Shown here piece by piece: positions 26,918 to 37,584 of a stretch of 64,000 nucleotides of DNA. Both the position numbers and the translations under genes were made by a program. Under the pieces are notes generated by a model that saw nothing but the letters and a program-made list of their open reading frames with translations, did no database searches and was not told where the DNA came from. Location of the stretch: contig JASGCO010000016.1 in assembly GCA_030054095.1 (NCBI GenBank), positions 25,385-89,384 of the forward strand, read 5' to 3'. Position 1 is the stretch's first letter. Every line of letters starts with the position of its first letter. This DNA is from Sediminibacterium sp. (GTDB lineage Bacteria; Bacteroidota; Bacteroidia; B-17B0; Aurantibacillaceae).

Positions 26918-27379
26918 ATGAATAAACTGACCCTGTTTCTTTTAGGCGGCTACCTTTTTTTTTCATGCAAAACATCTGTTGATAAAAGTACCTCGGGCAA
27001 TGCTCCGGAAGGTAATAAAGCCATTGTAGATACGTATTTCCGTTATTTCAATAATCATGAGTGGCAAAAAATGGCAGATTTGTATAGTGAGGCTCCCGAA
27101 ATGAAAGATCCGTCTTTAGGAACCTCGAATATTACCATGACGAAAGCGGATATAGTAAAAAAGTATCAGGAACTTCACAAGGCCATTCCAGATGTTCAGG
27201 ATCGCATTCTGGCAACCTATATTGCCGGTGATAATGTGATTGTTGAATTTGTATCTTCTGGTACCGCACCGGACAGTACAAGATTTGAACTACCTATTTG
27301 CACAATTTTTGAGATTAAGAACGGAAAAATCACAAAGGATTTAACGTATTACGACAATTTTGAATCTGATAAAAAGTAA
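26918..27379 (+). CDS. SnoaL/NTF2-like lipoprotein
   Basis: A 153-residue lipoprotein (LFFSC, Cys17). The mature part has the NTF2-like cone fold pattern: VDTYFRYFNNHEWQKMADLYSEAPEMKDPS, then a helix ADIVKKYQELHKAIPDVQDRI, and strands DNVIVEFVSSGT and FELPICTIFEIKNGKI. Such proteins bind small ligands or act as enzymes on them; nothing here fixes the role. It stands alone between the M61 gene and the convergent HIT gene. Confidence 0.8.
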   Translation: MNKLTLFLLGGYLFFSCKTSVDKSTSGNAPEGNKAIVDTYFRYFNNHEWQKMADLYSEAPEMKDPSLGTSNITMTKADIVKKYQELHKAIPDVQDRILATYIAGDNVIVEFVSSGTAPDSTRFELPICTIFEIKNGKITKDLTYYDNFESDKK

Positions 27380-27418
27380 GTGCCTTACTTATATAATCTG
27401 GCTCTTTTTACAAACAGA

Positions 27419-27811
27419 TCAGAGAAATGATTGAATACGTTTAGCCGTTGCTTCAAACTCTTCTCTGCTAAATTTTAATTTAGGTGATGAAAAATTACAA
27501 TCGTTGATGGTTGTAATTGGAATAAGGTGTATATGGGCATGTGGTACTTCAAGACCTATCACCTGCATGCTAACGCGATTACAAGGGTACGCCTTTTTGA
27601 TAGCGACAGCGAGTTTTTTAGAAAAAAGGGTTAATGCACACAATGTATCATCCTCCACATCAAAAAACTGATCCGTTTCTTGCTTTGGGACAACCAAGGT
27701 GTGCCCTTGTTTTAGGGGATTAATATCCAGAAAAGCAAAACAATTTTCATCTTCCGCAATCTTATAACATGGAATATCGCCTGCTATTATTTTAGAAAAG
27801 AGACTTGTCAT
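27419..27811 (-). CDS. HIT-family nucleotide hydrolase/transferase
   Basis: A 130-residue protein that starts SLFSKIIAGDIPCYKIAED, the standard HIT-family opening, and contains NPLKQGHTLVVPK. The catalytic histidine triad is at residues 91-96 (HAHIHL). Enzymes of this type hydrolyse adenosine phosphoramidates or dinucleotides. The ATG is 2 nt after the greA stop, so it is co-transcribed with greA. Confidence 0.92.
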   Translation of the reverse strand: MTSLFSKIIAGDIPCYKIAEDENCFAFLDINPLKQGHTLVVPKQETDQFFDVEDDTLCALTLFSKKLAVAIKKAYPCNRVSMQVIGLEVPHAHIHLIPITTINDCNFSSPKLKFSREEFEATAKRIQSFL

Positions 27812-27813
27812 TT

Positions 27814-28287
27814 TTAAAGTGATATTTCTATTACCTCAAACGTAATAACACCGGCAGGAACTGTTACGTCGGTTTTTTCTCCTACTTTTTTTCCCAGCAA
27901 TCCCTTACCTATAGGAGAATCCACCGAAATTTTGCCGGACTTAAGATCTGCTTCGTTCTCTGCCACCAATGTATATTTCATTACCGCGTTATTTTTTGTG
28001 TTCTTTATCTTAACGGTTGTCAAAATACTTACTTTACTAAGGTCTAACTGGCTTTCATCAACCAAACGGGCATTCGCAATAACCTCCTTCAGTTTCGAAA
28101 TTTTTACTTCCAACAGGGCCTGTGCTTCGCGGGCTGCATCGTATTCCGCATTCTCGCTTAAATCACCTTTATCCCGTGCTTCTGCAACTGCCTGAGTACA
28201 TTTTTTACGTTCCACTGTTTCCAGTTGATTTAATTCATCCCGCAGTTTTTGCAGACCTTCTTCTGTGTAATATCCTACTTGTGCCAT
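27814..28287 (-). CDS. greA: Transcription elongation factor GreA
   Basis: A 157-residue GreA of standard length. The N-terminal coiled coil (YYTEEGLQKLRDELNQLETVERKKCTQAVAEARDKGDLSENAEYDAARE) carries the acidic tip residues that stimulate RNA cleavage by backtracked polymerase. The C-terminal globular domain is recognisable by VDSPIGKGLLGKKVGE and ITFEVIEI. It forms an operon with the HIT gene and is separated from the upstream barrel gene by a hairpin terminator. Confidence 0.95.
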   Translation of the reverse strand: MAQVGYYTEEGLQKLRDELNQLETVERKKCTQAVAEARDKGDLSENAEYDAAREAQALLEVKISKLKEVIANARLVDESQLDLSKVSILTTVKIKNTKNNAVMKYTLVAENEADLKSGKISVDSPIGKGLLGKKVGEKTDVTVPAGVITFEVIEISL

Positions 28288-28309
28288 TTTTCCTGATTTC
28301 TATAAAATT

Positions 28310-28337
28310 AAAGAATCCCGACAAGTCGGGATTCTTT
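28310..28337 (-). terminator. Rho-independent-type terminator of the TonB receptor/cargo/barrel operon
   Basis: A perfect 13-bp inverted repeat (arms AAAGAATCCCGAC and GTCGGGATTCTTT, 28310-28322 and 28325-28337). On the minus strand it is followed by TTTAATTTTA. It lies 38 nt after the barrel gene stop and before greA. Confidence 0.85.
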
Positions 28338-28375
28338 AAAACCTTGTTAAATTTAGTAAATTTTCTACTCTAATC

Positions 28376-29455
28376 CTAAAGATTTACTCTGAGTCCGAAT
28401 GTATGCGTTCCACCAAAAGGATTTGTAAAGCGGTAAGAATAATCGAATCCTACAGTTGACTTACTTTCTGTAAATGGTAATTCAACTGTTGCTCCTAATG
28501 TTGGACCAGTGTAAACCGTACGACGGGTATCTTCACTTAAAATTCCTTTCTCCATCAGAAAACCGCCACGTACCATTAACATTTCTTTCCATCCATACTC
28601 TAAACCTACCAGATAGTTATCATAAGTAAATGAATTAGACGTGTAGTTTGCAGCCATGGTAATGCGATGTGTTTTCTTTAAACCTGTACTATCTTTAGTA
28701 AGGTAAAAATCATACGCAGTACCAATATTTACTAAAGCAGGTAATTCAAACGCGTTACTACGGTTCATTACTGTTAAATCGTAGTTACTACCGTAACGAA
28801 CTGCAGCTTGCTTTGACAAACCATCACCCTGATATCTCATTTTAGGGCCCCAGTTTTTTAGAGCGATACCAATGTGTATCTGATCGTATTTACCGGTATG
28901 GTATTGAATTCCGGCATCAAAAGCAATTCCTCGTGCAGACACGTTTGCTATCTGCTCAGAAATAACTTTTACGTTAATACCTCCGAAAATATTATCGGAG
29001 AACATTTTAGCATACGAAAAACTCAGGTTATAGAACGTAGGGTTAAACGTACCTAATCCACCTTCAGGCTGATCTTCGGTAGTAATATCTATTTTCCCTG
29101 CATTAAGCGCTACCAATCCCAAACCAATTGTTCCGGTTTCACCAACTCCCTGAGTTATCCCAAATGAGTTGATATAGATTTGAGTACCTTGTAACCAAAC
29201 GGTACGATTAAACAATGCTTCTGTTTTACGAGTGAAAGCTGTTCCGGCTATATTAAGGAATTGCGCCTCTAATCCGCGAACTTTTGCAGAATTTGATCCG
29301 GCCCAGCCACTGTTACGGGCATAAGGATTTATCAGAAGTACACCAGCACCCGCCTGCCCTGCACGCTCAGGATTTCCTGCCTTTGCGATATCCGGTAACA
29401 CCAGACCTGATAATAATATTGACGATATGATTATATGTTTTTTCATAATTTTCAA
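28376..29455 (-). CDS. PorV/PorQ-family outer-membrane barrel protein
   Basis: A 359-residue protein with a signal peptide (HIIISSILLSGLVLPDIAKA). The mature N-terminus reads GQAGAGVLLINPYARNSGWAGSNSA, close to the GVPFLLIxPDARxxGMG pattern of PorV/PorQ proteins. The rest alternates beta strands and ends in an aromatic-rich strand (THTFGLRVNL). PorV-type barrels carry T9SS cargo or receive it at the outer membrane. It is last in an operon with a TonB receptor and a 1471-residue cargo protein, and may be dedicated to that cargo. Confidence 0.85.
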   Translation of the reverse strand: MKIMKKHIIISSILLSGLVLPDIAKAGNPERAGQAGAGVLLINPYARNSGWAGSNSAKVRGLEAQFLNIAGTAFTRKTEALFNRTVWLQGTQIYINSFGITQGVGETGTIGLGLVALNAGKIDITTEDQPEGGLGTFNPTFYNLSFSYAKMFSDNIFGGINVKVISEQIANVSARGIAFDAGIQYHTGKYDQIHIGIALKNWGPKMRYQGDGLSKQAAVRYGSNYDLTVMNRSNAFELPALVNIGTAYDFYLTKDSTGLKKTHRITMAANYTSNSFTYDNYLVGLEYGWKEMLMVRGGFLMEKGILSEDTRRTVYTGPTLGATVELPFTESKSTVGFDYSYRFTNPFGGTHTFGLRVNL

Positions 29456-29469
29456 CTCAACTTAAAGCA

Positions 29470-32400
29470 TTAATAATCCTGTAAATCCAGAGGACGCATC
29501 ACTCCAAACCATTTTACAATTTTCTCCCCAAGTCCTGGTGCATCAATATGGATAATGTATAATCCACTGGCTACAGCAGTACCCGACTGATTTTTAAGAT
29601 CCCAGTCTTCGTAAGAAATACGTTTCGATCGTTTAATATCTGTAGCCTGATACAAGTCTTCAGAATCTGAAACATCACGTTTAATTGTGCGTACCAGAGT
29701 GCCATTAATCGTGAATATTTTTATAGTACACTTGTTAGGCAGATTGGTTATCCTTACTCTGTTATCAATACGACTTGTTTCGTAACTTGATGATCCGTAG
29801 TATGGGTTAGGAACCGCTCTGATCAAATCCAGTGCATTTTTCGCTACTGAAGTTTGATTGATTAACGCCGCTACTTCATTGGTGTTAAAGCTATACATTG
29901 GGAAGTTATTATTGCGCGCTGTTGTTGATGTATCTACTGGCAACCAGCTGGTAGGCGTTAATGTAGAAGTCGGTAAGCGTCCTGTATTAGCATACTGCGG
30001 TTGTGCAGACGTAGATACAGAATAGCTGAAAGGTACTCTGAACTGCGTAGCATATCCATAACGGTACGGTTTACTTACACGAATTCTTACTTTTGCGCTG
30101 GTAGGAATATTACGAGGATCTTTAAACGCGAAGTCCTGACGTACTAATGGAATGTTCACCCACATTGCATCGCGAATAATAGAAGCCATAATACCGTTTG
30201 TAGGCCCACCTTGTACACTTACTCCACTTTCTAAAACGCTGAAATACGCATTAAATAAACGCATTAACCGTTCTCCGCCATCATAACGGCCTGCACCTAA
30301 TGGCACACCCCGTATAGATGCGGGATAGTAAGGGTCTAATGCCGCATTAACAGGCGCCGTAAACGATTCTACACTTGAGTTTCCAAACACGTAAATAAAG
30401 TGCTTACCCCCAAACGCATAAGGGAATGGTGAATTAGCATTTGCAGTAGGGTTCCAGATCATATCATCACCATTATTTTCCTTTTGATAGGAATCTTCTC
30501 CAAAAGCGATGTTTAAACGTTCACCTGTCTCGAGATTAATAGCGTAACCAGGGAACCATCCCATACCTGTAGCGCTGATGTAGGCAGGATCATTAGGATC
30601 GGTACTCACTACAGATGATGTAGCGGCTACACCATTTTTATTAACAGAAGGCGATTTACGTGGCTGGAAGAATGCGGTATTATCTTTAGATAATGAACGA
30701 CGCTCCTGCATTTCCAATACCGGACAACGTGTCCATTTTGACTGATCATTGGTGAATACAATATCCACACTCGCTAGTTTTCTCAGATCCGTAAAATCCT
30801 CAGCCACTTTGGTATTATTATCATTTCCAGCTAAGGCCATTAAGCTACTTTGTGAACTATGGTACCCTGGTCCAAAGAACGGGCGACCACCTGCATTAAG
30901 GCTGTAACTACACAACGAGTATGGTGCCCATGTTCCATCAATAATTTTACCAAATACTTTCTTTGAATCATAGAACACTTTTTTAGTTCCATCTTTGTAA
31001 TAATACGCATCAGATTCATTATCGGCTTCAACACTTGTAGCACCGCTTAAAATCCAGTTTGTTGGAGTAGATCCATCAGCGTCGCGAACACCTGTTAACC
31101 AGTTTTGTTGAGGGTTGTCAAATGTTAAACTTGCACCTAAGAAGGAAGCTGATGAAGCACCTTCAGCTACATAAGTATTTACTGTACTTGTAAATGCTGT
31201 ATTTCTGCCCAATAGTTCCGATGGATCAGCAACTTGTTTCACTGAAATAGATAATCCTAAATCGTCAATGTAGTACTCATCTGAAACTTTAATGGTTTTA
31301 ATAGAAATTGATGAGGTATTAGCTACGCTGGCAGAACTTGCCGCTGAGTAATTCGGATAGTAAACCTGCCCGGTTGCCACATTTTTCAACTCCCATGAAA
31401 CAGAATCAGGTGAAACGGTAGCTATTATTCCTCTCACAGCAGCAGATTTTGCAGGAGATTGTTTTGTTTTAGGATCAACAAAACGGAACGTAAAATCGCC
31501 AGGCTTAACCCTTAGAGGATCTACAACTTTAACTGCCAAGGGAGATGCGTTATTTTGGTATTCAACATTAGCAAGGAATCCGTTTGCAACAATAGCTGCT
31601 TCAGAAGCTGGTGTTAATTCCAGGTAATTTCCGCCATTTCCCTGACCTTCGATACGTGTTACTTTAGGTCCGTAACCGTAAGTTGCTACTGGTGTTGTAC
31701 CATCTTTTTCAATATCTGTAATGTGCGGAATGGCTGCAGCACGTTTTACTTTACGTCCTTCGAGGTAAGGTTTTTTCTGTCCGAAATAGTTTTCACAAGG
31801 ATTAGATTCCGGAGATTGATCTTGTTTGTATGTTACAAAGTTGTTATACGCATAAGCAACCGTCATATAGTAGTAAGTTTTACTGTTTACCAGACGCTTA
31901 TCAGTACCTGAAGCAAACGCATCTTCCGTTAAACGTACAGTAGAGCGTAACCCTTTATTTTCGCCATCTACCATTACTTTTGGTACTATCGCATTTACTT
32001 GTCCGTCGAACACATAATTTACAACACGCGATATATCATTTGCAATATCACACTGGAATACCAACTTTGCTTTTGTCTGATCAAATAAATCTTCAGAATT
32101 CACGCGGTCATCGCGTAACTGATAGATTTTATAACCTTCAAAACGGTAGTATTTATCAGGATTATTTAAGGTAGAAGTTGATGTTCCACAACTTGTATTT
32201 GTATAAGTTGGATTTGAAGAAATGGTTGCATCTTCATCAGCAAAACCATTATTAAAATTATTAGAAGAGGCAGAGTTAGTCAGATAAATAATTACTTCTT
32301 TATCCATTTCCTGAATAGTCATATCCGGAGCTTCTGGTCCATCTAAAATTTTAAAACAACTGTTAAACAAGGCCTGCGCTTTATCATCGGCAATTCTCAA

Positions 32401-33885
32401 CAAGGTAATAGATGCCAAGTTACCGTTCTTAATAGACGACTGTGCCCATGGCATACCAAATGTAATGTAATTCACATTTCCTGGTTTAAGAGTAAAAGGA
32501 CCTGCCGACTGGATAAAACGGCGGTCACCAGGTAAATTTCCTGAAGTGCGCTCTGTCCATCCTGTACCTGTTACCGGATCACCATCGTACACCACATTTG
32601 TTGCGATAGATCCTCCGTAAGCATTTCCACCTTGTGTAAAAGGTGTACCATCTTTCCATTTACCGGTCATGAATCCGTAATAATGTGATGCGATGTCAGG
32701 GTTAGTGGTATTAGGGTTAAAGTTACCGATATTGTTATTGTAATACAGGAAGTTAGCCATACCAATAGCCTCAATTTCTTCATCCAATCCATCAGCATCA
32801 TTATCAATACCATCAAAAGGATCAGCCAAAGGACCACGGAAAAAGTCGCATCCTACAGCCGGTGGAAAATCGCCATACCCCTTAGATCCACCAACACTTG
32901 GGTCGGTAGAGTTGGCATTGTACATAAAGCCTAACCCACGTTTAACATCACATCCTACATAATCATCGGTATAACCTCCCAAATCCGCATCATTCCATAC
33001 GGCGAAATAGGTTTTATTCACTACAAACGACGAACGATTAATAACCTCATAACTATAAAATGTCATGTTATTAATTTCATCATTTGTTCTGAAAGCAAAA
33101 GCTTGAGCTCTTACTTCTACACCAATAGGAATACCTTGTGACTCGCGGTGAATACCACCTTTATCATTAAAAATCCAGAAAAGGGTTTCATCACCATACA
33201 ATTTAATTTTACAGAAACCAGCATTATCCTTTTCCGCCTTATTAAAAACATCATACTCTGGATATTCTCCTAATTCTGGCTCATAAATAGAGTTATTATT
33301 CAAATCCTTGTAAGGTGCCATATTAAAATCCTGTCCTTTTGTAGGATCACCATTACCTGGCCAACTCTGAATGTTAGCTGTTATTTTTGTGCCGCCACTG
33401 GCAACAAACTCATCCACCTCACGACGTGTAATGTAAGAAAAACGATCCCACTCACTACAAACTTCAGGTGTAACAGATGCATCATTCTTATTAAGCGGAC
33501 CTGTCCAAAAGTCAATACCATTCTGACGATAGGTCATGGCTGCAACTTTTAACTGCCCACCACCATCTAATCCGGCTAACCAAATGGCTCCCGCAAAAAG
33601 GGATGACGCGCCTTCCGCTTTATTGGCCGTAGCCGGAATAATATAGTATGGATTTCCTCCACCATCTCTATCCCACCACATGTCACCGCCGGTAAAGACA
33701 ATCATACGTACGTTATTGATCCAGAATTCCCTGCTTTTAATAGGGTCTGAACAAGCAGCACTGATTCGTTGTTCAGGAGTGAGGTTCCCTGAATTATTTC
33801 CAGCCGCTCTGCTTTGTCCAAAATTTTCCTTTGCATTTACAAACTTAAACGTCAAAAGAAATAATAGTGCAACTTTTATTTTCAT
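29470..33885 (-). CDS. Very large T9SS cargo protein
   Basis: A 1471-residue secreted protein with a signal peptide (KVALLFLLTFKFVNA) and a C-terminal sorting domain (DLIRAVPNPYYGSSSYE ... TIKIFTINGTLVRTI ... SGTAVASGLYIIHIDAPGLGEKIVKWFGVMRP). The body is conserved in plan across Bacteroidota but has no domain I can name. Acidic DNDADGLDEE-type motifs suggest calcium binding. It lies between a TonB receptor and a PorV-like barrel, 12 and 14 nt from them, so the three proteins probably form one outer-membrane/surface machine. Confidence 0.8.
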   Translation of the reverse strand: MKIKVALLFLLTFKFVNAKENFGQSRAAGNNSGNLTPEQRISAACSDPIKSREFWINNVRMIVFTGGDMWWDRDGGGNPYYIIPATANKAEGASSLFAGAIWLAGLDGGGQLKVAAMTYRQNGIDFWTGPLNKNDASVTPEVCSEWDRFSYITRREVDEFVASGGTKITANIQSWPGNGDPTKGQDFNMAPYKDLNNNSIYEPELGEYPEYDVFNKAEKDNAGFCKIKLYGDETLFWIFNDKGGIHRESQGIPIGVEVRAQAFAFRTNDEINNMTFYSYEVINRSSFVVNKTYFAVWNDADLGGYTDDYVGCDVKRGLGFMYNANSTDPSVGGSKGYGDFPPAVGCDFFRGPLADPFDGIDNDADGLDEEIEAIGMANFLYYNNNIGNFNPNTTNPDIASHYYGFMTGKWKDGTPFTQGGNAYGGSIATNVVYDGDPVTGTGWTERTSGNLPGDRRFIQSAGPFTLKPGNVNYITFGMPWAQSSIKNGNLASITLLRIADDKAQALFNSCFKILDGPEAPDMTIQEMDKEVIIYLTNSASSNNFNNGFADEDATISSNPTYTNTSCGTSTSTLNNPDKYYRFEGYKIYQLRDDRVNSEDLFDQTKAKLVFQCDIANDISRVVNYVFDGQVNAIVPKVMVDGENKGLRSTVRLTEDAFASGTDKRLVNSKTYYYMTVAYAYNNFVTYKQDQSPESNPCENYFGQKKPYLEGRKVKRAAAIPHITDIEKDGTTPVATYGYGPKVTRIEGQGNGGNYLELTPASEAAIVANGFLANVEYQNNASPLAVKVVDPLRVKPGDFTFRFVDPKTKQSPAKSAAVRGIIATVSPDSVSWELKNVATGQVYYPNYSAASSASVANTSSISIKTIKVSDEYYIDDLGLSISVKQVADPSELLGRNTAFTSTVNTYVAEGASSASFLGASLTFDNPQQNWLTGVRDADGSTPTNWILSGATSVEADNESDAYYYKDGTKKVFYDSKKVFGKIIDGTWAPYSLCSYSLNAGGRPFFGPGYHSSQSSLMALAGNDNNTKVAEDFTDLRKLASVDIVFTNDQSKWTRCPVLEMQERRSLSKDNTAFFQPRKSPSVNKNGVAATSSVVSTDPNDPAYISATGMGWFPGYAINLETGERLNIAFGEDSYQKENNGDDMIWNPTANANSPFPYAFGGKHFIYVFGNSSVESFTAPVNAALDPYYPASIRGVPLGAGRYDGGERLMRLFNAYFSVLESGVSVQGGPTNGIMASIIRDAMWVNIPLVRQDFAFKDPRNIPTSAKVRIRVSKPYRYGYATQFRVPFSYSVSTSAQPQYANTGRLPTSTLTPTSWLPVDTSTTARNNNFPMYSFNTNEVAALINQTSVAKNALDLIRAVPNPYYGSSSYETSRIDNRVRITNLPNKCTIKIFTINGTLVRTIKRDVSDSEDLYQATDIKRSKRISYEDWDLKNQSGTAVASGLYIIHIDAPGLGEKIVKWFGVMRPLDLQDY

Positions 33886-33897
33886 AGTCTCAATTTT

Positions 33898-36800
33898 TTA
33901 AAAGTCAAATAATAAACCAATTCTTATTACACGTGGATTACTATAATTACCTGGCTGATTCACTCGTATAGCATATAAATCCTGATACGAAGTAGGGCTA
34001 GGTAAATTTTTAATGGCCTGAACAGCCTGATCAGAGGCCAGATATCCATCATCATCCGGGTTACCGGTGAATGAATATACATCCAATATATTCTTACGAT
34101 TCAAAAGATTCAAGACTTGCAAATACACATTCAGGTTAGCTGTTTTACGGTTTTCGCCATCTTTTTTACCCCATGTCAATTCAAAATTTTTATCTACACG
34201 TAAACTCGTACGTATATTCCAAGGTTTATAAGATCCATTGATTTGTCCTTCGATATTAGCACGTTGATTACTGCCAAACGCTACAGGGAAGGATCGGCGT
34301 GTGTAAGGTGTACCTGAACCAACTTGTAGGTTGAAGTTAAATCCTATATTTTTCAATACTTCAAAATCGTTTCCGTTTTTCTTTTTGAACTTAGGACCTT
34401 TGTAATCTTTACCTGATCCGAAACGGTAATCATATACTAAAGTAATTGTATGGCGCTGATCGTAGTCTAATGGTTGCAGAATACGCAGGTTAGGCTGACC
34501 ACTGCTTGCTAAGTTAGCGCCACTGTTTGCATTAGACCCTGACCCTTCAGCAAACTGAAGCTGATAGTTGGCGTTAATACGCGAACCACCAGAACGCCGT
34601 AAATCAAAGGTAAATGCCAAACCTTTAACAGTTCCAAAGTCGTAATTATCATAGGTAACATACGTTTTAGGGTAAGCTCCTACAATAGATCGTTGCTGAA
34701 CCATGTCACGCATCTCACGATAAAATGCATTTATAGTCAATGCAGCATTTTTACGTTCATTTAAAACCTGACTAAATCCTAATTCATAATCCACAGTTCG
34801 TTGCGGTTTCAGATTAGGATTGGCAATCAGTCCAGTTATATTTCCCATTTGATAATAATCTATAAGATTTAAAACGTTTCCTTCAGGACGAACAGTTAAC
34901 ACATCATAGTGGGCGAAGAAATTAGCCACATCTGAAATAGGGAAAGAGAAGGCAACACGGGGCATTACATTAATTACAGCTTTGTAATTCGTAAATCCAT
35001 TGGCCGACATATTTTGTTTGTAATTTGCATCATCTTTGAATAAAGGTAATGGCTTTCCTTCACTTGAGTTAATCAATGATGGATCTGAAATTTCTGTTCC
35101 TTTAGCGTCATACCACTTATCGTCTACACGGTAACCGACTATATTTTTGGAACTGGAACCGTCTATGTATACTTTAGCATCTTTTGATAAATTTGCGGGA
35201 ACCGATAACGATCTGCCAGGTAACAACGTTGCTAAATCAGAGATTTTAGCACCTTCGTGTAACATATACTTATCTTTTAACACCTTTTGATTCGCATCAT
35301 ATCGATCTACCCTTACCCCAACGTTAAATTTGATGTCTTTAAAATCAAATTTATCCATGATATAACCAGCCATATAGATAGGTTTAAATGCCCCTTGAGC
35401 GCGTGTATTGAATCCTAGTTCATCTTTAGCGTTAAGAAAATCATTAATATCTGTATTTTTTGTGTATAGTTTTCCGGTATGTGTAAATCCACGGAAAAAT
35501 ACATCACGGTTATTATCATTAGTACCTAACAAATCAACTGCACTGAACATATCCATATTAAAAGTAGAAGGATCAAGAGCGTCAATATTGATCTTTTGAG
35601 GTGAATTAACTGGCAATCCCATTTTTTCATTCAGTTTAATTGAAAAGTGAGACTGGGAAGAAGACACGTACTGATTTTCATAGAAATAATAAGGAATACT
35701 TCCTGACAATTCCGGAACAAGAATAGGTTTAGTTTTATCCAGATTTTGTAAATGATTATCAACTATCTGACGCATAGTAGTCCATAATCCACGGGCACCT
35801 AAGGAATAAAAAGAAGATGTCCTCTGGTCAAACTCAAAACCTAATGTTAGAGCATGATTTTTTACATCTGCATTGAAAGAGGTTGCAAAACGGGTTAAAG
35901 TATTTAGCCCTCTTGAATATCCACCAGCAGCTACACCATAATTTGAATAGAGATTGTAGATCGATTGCGGAGCATCTCCATTACGTAATCCTCCTGCGGC
36001 GTAAATAAAATCGAATGGTACCTCAGCACCGACATCGTTCAACAAAAACTCTGTAAGGCGGGCAGCGTCGCCATTAACAGAAGAAGCTACAAATTTTGGT
36101 AACAACTCACTTCGCCCCTGATATTCATAGGCCCATACGGTATCTGTTCCATTAAAGAATTTTTTGTTAAGCGCGTAATTGAAGGCAAAATCACGTTCCA
36201 AATAAGATCGATCAAATTTACCTATATAACCATAATCAAAGAAGTTAGTCTTATGTTTTGCACTCTGCGAAACACTATTAGAGCGTTCATAACTGGCGAT
36301 AAAACGAAAATAAGGATTACTGATTAATGATTGTTTTTTATCCTTGCTAACAGTGTTATCTCCGAATTTTTGCGTTAAACCAACATTAAAACGGTATTTT
36401 GTATTAAGATCCTGAAAGTTATTATCTGAATTGAACATCATATTAGCCAAGGAAAAACGGTTAGAATTAGAATATTCTAAAAACCCCCCTACTGAAATAT
36501 TTGTTTTAGCGGTAGGAGCGTAATCAATTTTACCGTTAATTGTTATGCCGCGACTTGAAGCATTTGGACGTGTTTTTAATTGCTCTAAATCGTCTTTTGT
36601 TACGTAACTCAACTCATTGATAGAGCCTAATCCGCCCGGAGCAGGGCGTAATGGTGTCTTTTTAATTTCTTCCAAGCGTGATTCTTTAATTTTATATAAT
36701 GGCACCGCTGATGGATCCGGATCCTTTTGGTAAGTTCCCTGACCTGAAACGAAAAAGCCTAAAACGGTACGTTTATTACCTGTTGAGTCTTTTTTATTGT

Positions 36801-37584
36801 AAATTGGACCACCAACACTAAACCCTAAGGAGTTATAACCATAAGCATCGGTTAACTGTGAGGAAATTAACTCCACACCACCAAAATAGGTTGATTGCGG
36901 GCCACGTGTCGAAATAGAGATAACACCGGAAGCTGCATCACCATAACTTGCTGGTAAACCACCTAAAATAACGTTAATCTGATCAATACCTTGCTGAGGA
37001 ATATTCGGTGTACCAATTACTTTAACACCATCTACAAAATAAGTAGTTGACTGGCCACGGCCACCGCGCACGTTTAATCCACCACCTTCATCGGCCTGAT
37101 ATACACCGGCTGTTGTAGCAGCCACAGAGTTAATATCCTTGGTTGCCAGATTTTGATAATCCTCACGGGTTACAGTTTGTCCGGTCTTGGTATCCGGATC
37201 AATTAAAGGAACTGCGTAAGTAACTACATCTACCTCATCCAGGCGAACACCTTCACCATTCGAGAGGGCTATTGTTACAGGAACCGTTTTCCCTTCCCCT
37301 ACCAGTACACCTTTAACCTCCGTTGCCTGATATCCAACATAAACCCCTTTTACATCATACTTACCGGGAGCCAAAGGCTTTACCACAGCCTCCCCGTCCA
37401 TATTGGTTGTTCCAACTCCTACCTGTACCCCATTCTGATATACCACCACATTGGCGAATGGAATGGTTTCATTGGTGGCCTTATCCTTTAATGTTACTTT
37501 AATAGCCCCATTATCGTTCTGCGCCGTTACCGATAGGATACCTAAAAAGGTAAGTAATACTGAAGTGTATAAACGTTTTAGCAT
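33898..37584 (-). CDS. TonB-dependent outer-membrane receptor
   Basis: A 1228-residue receptor. After the signal peptide (YTSVLLTFLGILSVTA then Q) comes a carboxypeptidase-regulatory-like domain (IKVTLKDKATNETIPFANVVVYQNGVQVG). The plug domain follows with LNVRGGRGQSTTYFVDGVKVIG. A long barrel ends in the aromatic C-terminal strand RVIRIGLLFDF. It should transport a TonB-energised substrate or support export of the adjacent cargo; the substrate is unknown. It is the first gene of the three-gene operon. Confidence 0.9.
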   Translation of the reverse strand: MLKRLYTSVLLTFLGILSVTAQNDNGAIKVTLKDKATNETIPFANVVVYQNGVQVGVGTTNMDGEAVVKPLAPGKYDVKGVYVGYQATEVKGVLVGEGKTVPVTIALSNGEGVRLDEVDVVTYAVPLIDPDTKTGQTVTREDYQNLATKDINSVAATTAGVYQADEGGGLNVRGGRGQSTTYFVDGVKVIGTPNIPQQGIDQINVILGGLPASYGDAASGVISISTRGPQSTYFGGVELISSQLTDAYGYNSLGFSVGGPIYNKKDSTGNKRTVLGFFVSGQGTYQKDPDPSAVPLYKIKESRLEEIKKTPLRPAPGGLGSINELSYVTKDDLEQLKTRPNASSRGITINGKIDYAPTAKTNISVGGFLEYSNSNRFSLANMMFNSDNNFQDLNTKYRFNVGLTQKFGDNTVSKDKKQSLISNPYFRFIASYERSNSVSQSAKHKTNFFDYGYIGKFDRSYLERDFAFNYALNKKFFNGTDTVWAYEYQGRSELLPKFVASSVNGDAARLTEFLLNDVGAEVPFDFIYAAGGLRNGDAPQSIYNLYSNYGVAAGGYSRGLNTLTRFATSFNADVKNHALTLGFEFDQRTSSFYSLGARGLWTTMRQIVDNHLQNLDKTKPILVPELSGSIPYYFYENQYVSSSQSHFSIKLNEKMGLPVNSPQKINIDALDPSTFNMDMFSAVDLLGTNDNNRDVFFRGFTHTGKLYTKNTDINDFLNAKDELGFNTRAQGAFKPIYMAGYIMDKFDFKDIKFNVGVRVDRYDANQKVLKDKYMLHEGAKISDLATLLPGRSLSVPANLSKDAKVYIDGSSSKNIVGYRVDDKWYDAKGTEISDPSLINSSEGKPLPLFKDDANYKQNMSANGFTNYKAVINVMPRVAFSFPISDVANFFAHYDVLTVRPEGNVLNLIDYYQMGNITGLIANPNLKPQRTVDYELGFSQVLNERKNAALTINAFYREMRDMVQQRSIVGAYPKTYVTYDNYDFGTVKGLAFTFDLRRSGGSRINANYQLQFAEGSGSNANSGANLASSGQPNLRILQPLDYDQRHTITLVYDYRFGSGKDYKGPKFKKKNGNDFEVLKNIGFNFNLQVGSGTPYTRRSFPVAFGSNQRANIEGQINGSYKPWNIRTSLRVDKNFELTWGKKDGENRKTANLNVYLQVLNLLNRKNILDVYSFTGNPDDDGYLASDQAVQAIKNLPSPTSYQDLYAIRVNQPGNYSNPRVIRIGLLFDF

